Below are positions 1 through 5,694 of a DNA stretch of 13,241 nucleotides, piece after piece. The translations under genes were made by a program, and so were the position numbers. The notes beneath the pieces were generated by a model. It searched no databases, was not told the origin of the DNA, and worked only from the letters and a program-made list of their open reading frames with translations. Source of the DNA: Clostridia bacterium (GTDB lineage Bacteria; Bacillota; Clostridia; Christensenellales; Borkfalkiaceae); assembly GCA_017421905.1 (NCBI GenBank), contig JAFOHH010000139.1, forward strand, positions 1 through 13,241, read 5' to 3'. Position 1 is the first letter of the stretch, and each line of letters begins with the position of its first letter.

Positions 1-528
1 AACAACGCTCGTTAGGCTGGTGCAATCATGGAACGCCCACTCACCGATAGAAGTAACGCCGCCGGGGATAACAACGCTCCTCAGGCTGCCGCGCTTCCAG
101 AACACATCAGGCTCAATCCCTGTAACCGCTTTGTCGTTATGGGTTTTGGGAATAATAACATCCGTATCTGTGCAAGTGCCAATACCACTAACAACATAAG
201 TACCGTCGGCAGTTTCTACATATTGCAAGCCTACCGACCCGGGAATAGAATCCATTTCTCTCGTTTGGTAGTAGCCACAAACGCAACTGCGTTTTTCTTC
301 TCCCTTAGCCTCGTAGGTTGGCTCGATTACCGTTTGCCATTCACCAAAAGTGTGAAAAGAGAGGCACGACTTTTCCTCCGTATGCTCGCAAGTAGCGGCA
401 AACCAATGTTCCGTTTCGTTATACGAAAGGGTTTCGGCAAAAGAATGCTCGTGCTGTTGGCAAGCGGTAAGACTGCCTGCCAGCACGGTTAAAGAAAGGC
501 AAAATAAAACGGCAAGTATCTTCTTCAT
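1..528 (-). CDS. BspA-type leucine-rich-repeat lipoprotein, N-terminal part (cut by left edge)
   Basis: The open frame runs leftwards from ATG at 528 to the window edge without a stop: 176 residues, C-terminus missing. An AGGAG site lies at 540-536. Residues 1-23 form a lipoprotein signal peptide (MKK, hydrophobic core, LTAC lipobox, lipidated Cys23), so the protein is probably membrane-anchored outside the cell. Residues 26-92 are a His/Cys-rich segment (HEHSF, HWFAATCEH, FGEW, SCVCGYYQT) of a kind often seen in Clostridia surface proteins. From about residue 111 the sequence matches LRR_5/BspA-type repeats (IPGGVTSIGEWAFHDCTSL). The repeat is also visible in DNA: AACAACGCTC occurs at 1-10 and 70-79, 69 bases or 23 residues apart, one repeat unit. 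BspA-like proteins are surface or adhesion proteins; the binding partner here is unknown. The 248-residue protein gene lies 93 bases upstream on the same strand. Confidence 0.85.
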   Translation of the reverse strand, partial: MKKILAVLFCLSLTVLAGSLTACQQHEHSFAETLSYNETEHWFAATCEHTEEKSCLSFHTFGEWQTVIEPTYEAKGEEKRSCVCGYYQTREMDSIPGSVGLQYVETADGTYVVSGIGTCTDTDVIIPKTHNDKAVTGIEPDVFWKRGSLRSVVIPGGVTSIGEWAFHDCTSLTSVV

Positions 529-588
529 AAATTTTCTCCTAAAAATAAAATGCAGTAAATATCAAATTATGGGGTGATACTCTAAATA

Positions 589-616
589 ATTTTATGTGAA
601 ACGACCATAAAGTAAA
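589..616 (-). promoter_or_regulatory. Possible weak promoter for the BspA-type lipoprotein
   Basis: On the minus strand TTTACT (616-611) and TAAAAT (594-589) are 16 bases apart, about 60 bases upstream of the lipoprotein start. The match is modest in an AT-rich stretch. Transcription from the upstream minus-strand gene is the alternative, because no clear terminator separates the two genes. Confidence 0.3.
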
Positions 617-620
617 GCGT

Positions 621-1367
621 TTAAATCAAGCCGCCGTCTAAAAGGAGGCGTTCCATTTTGCCGATATTAAACTCTCTTTTAACCGCTTTTAAGGCGTAGC
701 GGTAGCCGAGATACATTAAGCGGATAAACTCCTTTTCTCCCGTTTTTAAAGCGGCGGTAAAGCCATCGGCAAGCTCTGCAATTTCCGACGCCGTTTTTTC
801 GTCTATTTTGCCTGCCGTTTTAGCGGTGGCAATTAAATCTTTATCCTGCTTTAAGAGTGCAAGCACCTTTTCCGTTGATTTGCTTGCCGCAAAGCGCGGA
901 ACGGGCTCTGCAATTTCTTCCTTTCCGGCTTGCACGGCCTCGTGAAGGGCAACGAGGGTTAAGCGGAAGGGAGCAATTAGCTCTCTTGCAAAGGCGTTAA
1001 AGCTTTCGTAATAGCTGCCGTCGCCGGGAAAGCAAGAGGATAAAAACTGATAGAAATCAATTTTTTGCGAATCGATATCCATCAAAATACAAAACACCAG
1101 CGAAACGCGGCGGGCGGGGTCCTCCGGCAAGCGCAAAAAGGAGGAGTACACCTGCCCTTCCTGCAACTCGGAAAAGGCGCGGTTTAATTCTTCCGCATAA
1201 GAAAAATTTGCCGTACAGTTGCCGATTAGCTTGCAAAGCGCAGGGCTGCTTGCAATGGCCTGTAAAAGGGCGGTAATTTTAGGGCCTGCCAGTAAAAAGC
1301 TGCTCTTTTCCAAATCTTCTGCCCGTTCGATAAATAAATTCAGTTCTCTTTCTACGTTGTCTTGCAT
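621..1367 (-). CDS. Conserved-looking protein of unknown function, 248 aa
   Basis: I do not recognise this family. I chose the start ATG at 1367 because AGGGAG (1380-1375) sits 7 bases upstream; a longer frame opening at 1475 would place codons over the -10 box and transcription start of the likely promoter. The product begins MQDNVERELNLFIERAEDL, has no signal peptide or membrane segment, and looks mostly helical, so it is probably cytosolic. Residues about 100-165 hold a hydrophobic and aromatic stretch (VFCILMDIDSQKIDFYQFLSS). The part after about residue 175 is Lys/Ala/Glu-rich and could be a helical hairpin. The C-terminus (KMERLLLDGGLI) is basic then hydrophobic. It is divergently arranged to the HPr-like gene and may share its control region. 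No catalytic motif is visible, so no function is assigned. Confidence 0.8.
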   Translation of the reverse strand: MQDNVERELNLFIERAEDLEKSSFLLAGPKITALLQAIASSPALCKLIGNCTANFSYAEELNRAFSELQEGQVYSSFLRLPEDPARRVSLVFCILMDIDSQKIDFYQFLSSCFPGDGSYYESFNAFARELIAPFRLTLVALHEAVQAGKEEIAEPVPRFAASKSTEKVLALLKQDKDLIATAKTAGKIDEKTASEIAELADGFTAALKTGEKEFIRLMYLGYRYALKAVKREFNIGKMERLLLDGGLI

Positions 1368-1464
1368 AGAAATTCTCCCTTTATTGCGGCGCAAGCCCCG
1401 TTTTACGCATTGCTGCGGTGCAACTAAGGCGGCGCGGCGTGGTTTAACGAAATTTTCCACTCTT

Positions 1465-1493
1465 ATTATACACAAAAATTTTTCCTTTTACAA
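1465..1493 (-). promoter_or_regulatory. Vegetative-type promoter of the 248-aa protein gene
   Basis: On the minus strand TTGTAA (1493-1488) is followed after exactly 17 bases by a perfect TATAAT (1470-1465). Transcription should start near 1458, giving a leader of about 90 bases before ATG 1367. Spacing and sequence fit a sigma-A-type promoter. Confidence 0.8.
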
Positions 1494-1522
1494 GGAAATA
1501 TACAAAATTGCGGAAAAAACTC

Positions 1523-1551
1523 TTGCAAAAAAAATTCTTTTCTTGTATAAT
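1523..1551 (+). promoter_or_regulatory. Vegetative-type promoter of the HPr-like gene
   Basis: TTGCAA (1523-1528) and a perfect TATAAT (1546-1551) are 17 bases apart. Transcription should start near 1558, leaving a leader of about 30 bases with GGAGG at 1572-1576. It points away from the minus-strand promoter at 1465-1493; the two -35 boxes are only 29 bases apart, so a regulator bound between them could affect both genes. Confidence 0.85.
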
Positions 1552-1586
1552 ATGGTCATAGTATAAAAAACGGAGGTTTTTAGAAT

Positions 1587-1814
1587 ATGAAATCAGTACA
1601 AATTTCCTTAAAAATGGCATCTAGCGTAAAAGATTTCGTTAACGTTGTAAGCAAATATCCTTACGAAATCGACCTCAGAAACGGACGCTACATAGTAGAC
1701 GCAAAGTCTATTCTCGGCATTTTCTCTCTCGATTTATCTCAACCGATTACCGTTGAAATTTACAACGATAACGCAGACGATTTAATTGCCGATCTCGCAC
1801 CCTTTATGAACTAA
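1587..1814 (+). CDS. HPr-fold protein lacking the phosphocarrier histidine
   Basis: The product is 75 aa, close to the length of HPr (about 85-88 aa). GGAGG at 1572-1576 precedes ATG 1587 by 10 bases. It aligns without gaps to B. subtilis HPr across both signature regions. SKY at residues 22-24 matches HPr SKY 27-29, and AKSILGIFSL at 39-48 matches the regulatory-serine region, so Ser41 corresponds to HPr Ser46. The active-site segment is changed: HPr His15, Arg17 and Pro18 correspond to Met10, Ser12 and Ser13. It therefore cannot act as a normal PTS phosphocarrier. By analogy with Crh of Bacillus, which also lacks His15 but keeps Ser46, it might serve as a serine-phosphorylatable regulator; that is inference, and no HPr kinase gene lies in the window. 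It has its own promoter and terminator, so it is probably a single-gene transcript. Confidence 0.85.
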   Translation: MKSVQISLKMASSVKDFVNVVSKYPYEIDLRNGRYIVDAKSILGIFSLDLSQPITVEIYNDNADDLIADLAPFMN

Positions 1815-1845
1815 TTTTTTTTGCAACCAGACGACTAAAACAGCA

Positions 1846-1893
1846 AGGGCGAAAACATTTCCCGCACGGGGCTTGTGTTTTCGCTCTGTTTTT
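1846..1893 (+). terminator. Rho-independent terminator after the HPr-like gene
   Basis: GCGAAAACA (1849-1857) pairs perfectly with TGTTTTCGC (1876-1884). The stem extends outward to 1846/1887 with one G-U pair, and a small inner CCC/GGG stem may form at 1861-1871. T-rich sequence follows from 1889. It lies between the HPr-like stop and the DUF4364 start. Confidence 0.7.
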
Positions 1894-1946
1894 CCCTTTT
1901 GCGGCGCAATTACCGCCTGCAAAAAACACTTTTTACGGAGGACGAC

Positions 1947-2474
1947 ATGCAACAGCTGCAAGGCGACAGCACGGTAAACAAGTTAATACTTCTTTTCGTG
2001 TTCGATAAAATGGAAGCACCGCTTGCAGAAGGCATCGTTCTCGATATCTGCTGCTCTTCTAACGACTGGATTAACTATATGGAGTGCAAGCCGCTAATCG
2101 GACAACTAATCGACGCAGGGTTTTTATACGAAATCCCCGTGAGTGGCAAGCCCCTTTATACCATCACGCCGGAGGGGCGCACGTGCCTGGCTCGGTTTTT
2201 TAGCCGAATCCCCACCAGCATGCGCGAAAGCATTTCGCAATTCGTAAAAAACAACCGATTGAAATATCGCAAAAAGCAAGAATGCCCTGCCGATTATTTT
2301 ATGAATAAGGACGGCACGTATACCGTCGTTTTGAAAATTATCGAGCCCGCTCAGCCCGTTTTGGAATTAAAATTCGTAGTGCCCAACCGTCAAACGGCAA
2401 AGGCAATTTACAAAAAGTGGGAGGACAAATCGGCAGACGTATACGCCAACATTTACGAAATGCTGGTTGATTAG
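1947..2474 (+). CDS. DUF4364 family winged-helix protein
   Basis: The product is 175 aa and matches the DUF4364 family of Clostridia, usually about 170-180 aa. I chose ATG 1947 because GGAGG (1937-1941) lies 5 bases upstream; an earlier ATG at 1875 falls inside the right arm of the preceding terminator. Residues about 8-80 resemble a PadR-like winged helix: NKLILLFVFDKM as the first helix, LIGQLIDAGFLYE as a helix leading into the wing, and PLYTITPEGRTCL as the wing and following helix. Residues 110-175 form a beta-rich domain (DGTYTVVLKI, LELKFVVPN) ending in an amphipathic helix. A DNA-binding regulatory role is likely from the fold, but its targets are unknown. Its stop codon TAG is part of the ribosome site of the next gene, so translation of the pair is probably coupled. 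No convincing promoter lies between the terminator and this gene. Confidence 0.85.
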   Translation: MQQLQGDSTVNKLILLFVFDKMEAPLAEGIVLDICCSSNDWINYMECKPLIGQLIDAGFLYEIPVSGKPLYTITPEGRTCLARFFSRIPTSMRESISQFVKNNRLKYRKKQECPADYFMNKDGTYTVVLKIIEPAQPVLELKFVVPNRQTAKAIYKKWEDKSADVYANIYEMLVD

Positions 2475-2477
2475 GAG
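2473..2477 (+). promoter_or_regulatory. Ribosome binding site overlapping the DUF4364 stop codon
   Basis: AGGAG at 2473-2477 shares two bases with the TAG stop (2472-2474) of the upstream gene and lies 6 bases before ATG 2484. This layout suits translational coupling. Confidence 0.75.
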
Positions 2478-2483
2478 TAGAAT

Positions 2484-2738
2484 ATGGAAACCTTTCAAAC
2501 GCGCGGCACTTGCGCACGCGCCATTCAATTTGAAGTAAACGACGACGGTATGATTACCGAAGTAAAATTTATCGGCGGTTGCGCCGGAAACACGCAGGGC
2601 GTTGCACGCCTTGCAGAGGGCAGAAATATCGACGAGGTTATCGACCTGCTTTCGGGCGTACAATGCCGCGGCGGCACGTCCTGCCCCGACCAGTTTGCAA
2701 AGGCTTTGCAACAGTACAAGGAAAAACGCGGCTTATAA
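2484..2738 (+). CDS. TSCPD domain protein (TIGR03905 family)
   Basis: The product is 84 aa, the usual length for this small family. The hallmark TSCPD motif is visible as QCRGGTSCPDQ at residues 60-70, with cysteines at 10 (RGTCAR), 33 (GGCAGN), 61 and 67. The FIGGCAGN segment is also typical. The four cysteines in conserved contexts suggest a metal or redox site. TSCPD domains also occur at the C-terminus of some ribonucleotide reductases, but the stand-alone version has no settled role that I know of. It overlaps the DUF4364 translation signals and ends before a strong terminator, so the two probably form a two-gene unit. Confidence 0.87.
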   Translation: METFQTRGTCARAIQFEVNDDGMITEVKFIGGCAGNTQGVARLAEGRNIDEVIDLLSGVQCRGGTSCPDQFAKALQQYKEKRGL

Positions 2739-2787
2739 AAACGTAACGTTTTTGCACTACCGTATCATCGTTTTTTGCAATTTTTCA

Positions 2788-2820
2788 CGCGAAAGGAAGT
2801 TTTTTCCTTTCGCGTTTTTT
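2788..2820 (+). terminator. Strong Rho-independent terminator after the TSCPD gene
   Basis: CGCGAAAGGAA (2788-2798) pairs perfectly over 11 bases with TTCCTTTCGCG (2804-2814), with a 5-base loop and six Ts at 2815-2820. A weaker AT-rich inverted repeat, AAAAACGT/ACGTTTTT, overlaps the stop codon at 2737-2753. Confidence 0.92.
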
Positions 2821-2985
2821 ATGCGTGTTTAAGGCGGATCCGCACTTCTTTTCCCCTTGCGGCAAGTTTTTTTACGAAACGTTTTCGCGCCCTCTTATCA
2901 GGTACGCTATGCACGCACGTGCCCTACGCATAATGCGCAAACGGGTCGCGCGCGCATATTTCGCTTATTTTTCCTATGGAAATGC

Positions 2986-3015
2986 TTGACTACGGAAGGG
3001 GAAAAGGGGTATAAT
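2986..3015 (+). promoter_or_regulatory. leuS: Vegetative-type promoter of leuS
   Basis: TTGACT (2986-2991) and a perfect TATAAT (3010-3015) are 18 bases apart. Transcription should begin near 3022, giving a leader of about 70 bases. The 165 bases upstream (2821-2985) hold several short palindromes such as GCGGATCCGC but no gene or recognisable RNA. Confidence 0.85.
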
Positions 3016-3046
3016 AACGGCGTATAACGCTTTTAAGAAGAAAACG

Positions 3047-3071
3047 TGCCGCGTTTTTACGCGGTAACCGC
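3047..3071 (+). promoter_or_regulatory. leuS: Two mutually exclusive hairpins in the leuS leader
   Basis: CCGCG (3049-3053) can pair with CGCGG (3060-3064) around a TTTTTA loop. Alternatively GCGGT (3061-3065) can pair with ACCGC (3067-3071). The two share bases 3061-3064, so only one can form. The second ends three bases before the GGAGG site. Whether this is regulatory is inference. It is not a T-box: the TGGnACCGCG core and the specifier domain are absent. Confidence 0.35.
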
Positions 3072-3090
3072 TTTGGAGGTATTTTCCGCT

Positions 3091-5520
3091 ATGGATATGA
3101 AGAAAATCGAAGCCAAATGGCAAGCAAAATGGGAAAAGGATAAACTTGCGGTATTTAACCGTAAAAATTCGGGCAAAAAATATTACGTGCTCGAAATGTT
3201 TTCCTATCCTTCCGGTGCAAAGCTGCACGTAGGCCACTGGTATAACTACGGCCCTACCGACTCGTTTGCGCGCTATAAGAAAATGAAGGGATATAACGTA
3301 TTCCAGCCTATGGGATTCGACTCCTTTGGTCTTCCTGCAGAAAACTACGCAATTAAAACGGGCGTACACCCCAAGGATAGCACCGTTCAAAACATCGAAA
3401 CCATGGAACAGCAATTAAAGGCCATGGGCGGTATGTTCGATTGGAGCGCGGAAATTAAAACCTGCGAAGAAGACTACTATAAATGGACGCAATGGATGTT
3501 TTTAAAGCTGTACGAAAACGGCCTTGCATACCGCAAGGAAGCACCCGTAAACTGGTGTCCCACCTGTAATACCGTTCTTGCAAACGAACAGGTTATCGAC
3601 GGCAAGTGCGAACGCTGCGATACCGAAGTCGTGCGCAAAAACTTAACGCAATGGTTCTTCCGCATCACCAAGTATGCAGAAGAGCTTTTAACCGACCTTG
3701 ACAAGCTTGACTGGCCGGAAAAAACCAAGGCAATGCAACGCAACTGGATTGGTAAATCGGTGGGCGGAGAAGTGGAATTCGAGCTGGAAACGGGCGATAA
3801 ATTCCGCGTATTTACCACCCGTGCCGACACCTTGTTCGGCGTATCGTACGTCGTGCTTGCCCCCGAGCATCCTCTGGTAGAAAAAATTACCACCGAGGAG
3901 CAAAAAGAAGCCGTTGACGCTTACCGCGCGGCTACCGCTAAAACCAACGAAATCGACCGCCTTTCCTCCACGCGCGAAAAGACGGGCGCATTTACCGGCG
4001 CATACGCCATTAACCCCATCAACGGCAAAAAAGTACCCGTTTATATTGCAGACTACGTTTTATATTCCTACGGAACGGGCGCAGTTATGGGCGTACCCGC
4101 TCACGACGACCGCGACTTTGCCTTCGCTGCAAAATATAACCTCCCCGTAACCCGCGTTATTAAAGGAAAAGCGGGCGAAAACGACGAGCTGCCCTTTACT
4201 TCGGACGGTTCTTTGGTTGCCAGCAACGATTTCGACGGCCTTATCGGCGACGAAGCGCGCAAAGCTATTTTAAATCACCTTACCAAAATGGGAAAAGGCG
4301 AATACAAAATTAACTACCGCCTGCGCGACTGGCTTGTTTCCCGTCAAAGATATTGGGGCGCACCCATTCCCGTAGTATACTGCCCCCATTGCGGCGAAGT
4401 TGCCGTTCCCGCAAAGGATTTGCCCGTTAAGTTGCCCTACGACGTAGAATTTAAGCCCGACGGTAAATCGCCCTTAGCAAAATCGGTAGAATTTATGAAC
4501 TGCAAGTGTCCCAAGTGCGGTGCAGACGCGCGTCGCGATCCCGACACGTTGGACACCTTCGTATGCTCTTCTTGGTACTTCCTGCGCTATGCCGACGCGC
4601 ACAACGCAAAAGAACCCTTTGATAGCGACATTATTAACGAAATTCTGCCCGTAGATAAATACGTTGGCGGCGCAGAACACGCTTGTATGCACCTCCTTTA
4701 CGCGCGTTTCTTTACCAAGGCTCTGCGCGATATGGGCTACCTCAACTTTGACGAGCCCTTCCTTTCCCTCGTGCACCAAGGCGTAATTTTAGGACCGGAC
4801 GGCAACCGTATGAGTAAATCGCGCGGGAACGTCGTTTCGCCCGACGTATACGTAAATCAATACGGCTCGGATATCTTCCGCCTGTACTTAATGTTTGGCT
4901 TTGCTTACCGCGAGGGCGGCCCGTGGAACGACCAAGGGATTCTTTCCATTTCCCGTTTCTTAGACCGTATCGAACGCCTTGCAGAAAAGGTTTACGCAAT
5001 GCCCAAGTCCAACCGCGGTAAAATGACGGCAGATGAAAAAGCACTTGATTATGCGAGAAACTATGCAATTAAATGCGTAGACCGCGATATGAACGATTTT
5101 TCCTTTAACACCGCCATTGCGCGCTTAATGGAATACGTTAACGCCCTTTATAAATACGATACCGTTACGGAAAAGAACGATGAATTTATGAAGAGCTGTA
5201 TGAACGACCTCCTTTTATTACTTGCGCCCTGCGCACCCCACTTTACCGAAGAGCTTTGGGAAAAAGCAGATAACCGCAAATCGATTTTCACCTTCCCCTA
5301 CCCCGTTTGCAACGAAGCGGCACTCGTTCTCGACGAAGTGGAATACGCCGTTCAAATTAACAGTAAGGTTCGTGCAAAAATAACCGTTTCCAGCAGCTTA
5401 GACGAAGCAGGCATCCGCGAAACCGTGCTTGCCGACGCACAAGTGCAAGAGCTGACCGAAGGTAAAGAACCTAAGAAAGTAATCGTAGTAAAAGGCAGAC
5501 TGGTTAACATTATTCTGTAA
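3091..5520 (+). CDS. leuS: Leucyl-tRNA synthetase
   Basis: The cytosolic class I synthetase that charges tRNA-Leu with leucine using ATP. I chose ATG 3091 (809 aa) because GGAGG lies at 3075-3079 and bacterial LeuRS is about 805-860 aa; an upstream GTG at 3046 would add 15 unlikely residues, and ATG 3097 is a possible alternative. Motifs are in order. HVGH (the HIGH motif) is at 46-49. A zinc ribbon has Cys156, 159, 173 and 176. The CP1 editing domain has TTRADTLFG at 242-250 and [12 protein letters not shown] from 328. A second zinc-ribbon-like set has Cys431, 434, 473 and 476. RMSKS (the KMSKS loop) is at 573-577. The C-terminal domain carries QINSKVRAK and ends GRLVNIIL. Nothing is missing, so it should be active in charging and editing. 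It has its own promoter, and the ATPase gene follows after 174 bases. HVGH is followed by WYNYGPTD rather than the common PxGY, suggesting a less common LeuRS branch. Confidence 0.98.
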   Translation: MDMKKIEAKWQAKWEKDKLAVFNRKNSGKKYYVLEMFSYPSGAKLHVGHWYNYGPTDSFARYKKMKGYNVFQPMGFDSFGLPAENYAIKTGVHPKDSTVQNIETMEQQLKAMGGMFDWSAEIKTCEEDYYKWTQWMFLKLYENGLAYRKEAPVNWCPTCNTVLANEQVIDGKCERCDTEVVRKNLTQWFFRITKYAEELLTDLDKLDWPEKTKAMQRNWIGKSVGGEVEFELETGDKFRVFTTRADTLFGVSYVVLAPEHPLVEKITTEEQKEAVDAYRAATAKTNEIDRLSSTREKTGAFTGAYAINPINGKKVPVYIADYVLYSYGTGAVMGVPAHDDRDFAFAAKYNLPVTRVIKGKAGENDELPFTSDGSLVASNDFDGLIGDEARKAILNHLTKMGKGEYKINYRLRDWLVSRQRYWGAPIPVVYCPHCGEVAVPAKDLPVKLPYDVEFKPDGKSPLAKSVEFMNCKCPKCGADARRDPDTLDTFVCSSWYFLRYADAHNAKEPFDSDIINEILPVDKYVGGAEHACMHLLYARFFTKALRDMGYLNFDEPFLSLVHQGVILGPDGNRMSKSRGNVVSPDVYVNQYGSDIFRLYLMFGFAYREGGPWNDQGILSISRFLDRIERLAEKVYAMPKSNRGKMTADEKALDYARNYAIKCVDRDMNDFSFNTAIARLMEYVNALYKYDTVTEKNDEFMKSCMNDLLLLLAPCAPHFTEELWEKADNRKSIFTFPYPVCNEAALVLDEVEYAVQINSKVRAKITVSSSLDEAGIRETVLADAQVQELTEGKEPKKVIVVKGRLVNIIL

Positions 5521-5627
5521 GCCGCTTGCCCTTGCTCCGTTTATACCCCTTTGGGAGAGCGTTTTGCTTTTCCCGCATCGGGAAAGAATTTTCCCCCGTA
5601 TCGGGCCGCGCCCGAAAGCTAATTACC

Positions 5628-5655
5628 GGCCGCGCGGAATTCCGTGCGGCCTTTT
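5628..5655 (+). terminator. Probable terminator after leuS
   Basis: GGCCGCGCGGAA (5628-5639) and TTCCGTGCGGCC (5640-5651) form a 12-base inverted repeat with one G-U pair, centred on GAATTC and followed by four Ts. The stem is very GC-rich but the T-tract is short, so termination may be partial and read-through into the ATPase gene is possible. Smaller hairpins precede and follow it at 5569-5585, 5601-5615 and 5655-5672. Confidence 0.55.
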
Positions 5656-5681
5656 GCGCACCGTAAAGCGCACGATATATA

Positions 5682-5694
5682 AGGAGATCCTCCT
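5682..5694 (+). promoter_or_regulatory. Ribosome site of the ATPase gene inside a small palindrome
   Basis: AGGAG (5682-5686) is the ribosome site for ATG 5695. It can pair with CTCCT (5690-5694) around a 3-base ATC loop that ends at the start codon. Such a stem would hide the site and lower initiation; it is short and could be chance. Confidence 0.4.

Noticed and set aside
28..492. Plus-strand open frame of 154 codons
   Set aside because: It is the complement of the BspA-type lipoprotein gene, which has a ribosome site, signal peptide and repeat domain; the plus frame has none of these.
1368..1475. Upstream extension of the 248-aa protein to an ATG at 1475
   Set aside because: It would start upstream of the predicted transcription start and overlap the -10 box; AGGGAG supports the ATG at 1367.
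1875..1946. Upstream start for the DUF4364 gene at 1875
   Set aside because: This ATG lies in the right arm of the terminator after the HPr-like gene, and the added residues do not resemble the family; GGAGG supports 1947.
3046..3090. GTG start 15 codons upstream in leuS
   Set aside because: No ribosome site precedes it and it lies in the leader hairpins; ATG 3091 has GGAGG and gives the normal LeuRS N-terminus.
2821..3090. T-box riboswitch upstream of leuS
   Set aside because: CGTGCCGCG and CGCGG loosely recall a T-box antiterminator, but the TGGnACCGCG core, specifier stem and enough leader length are missing.
5654..5681. Promoter TTGCGC-16-TATATA before the ATPase gene
   Set aside because: Transcription would start at or beyond the ribosome site, leaving no usable leader, and the -35 match is poor.
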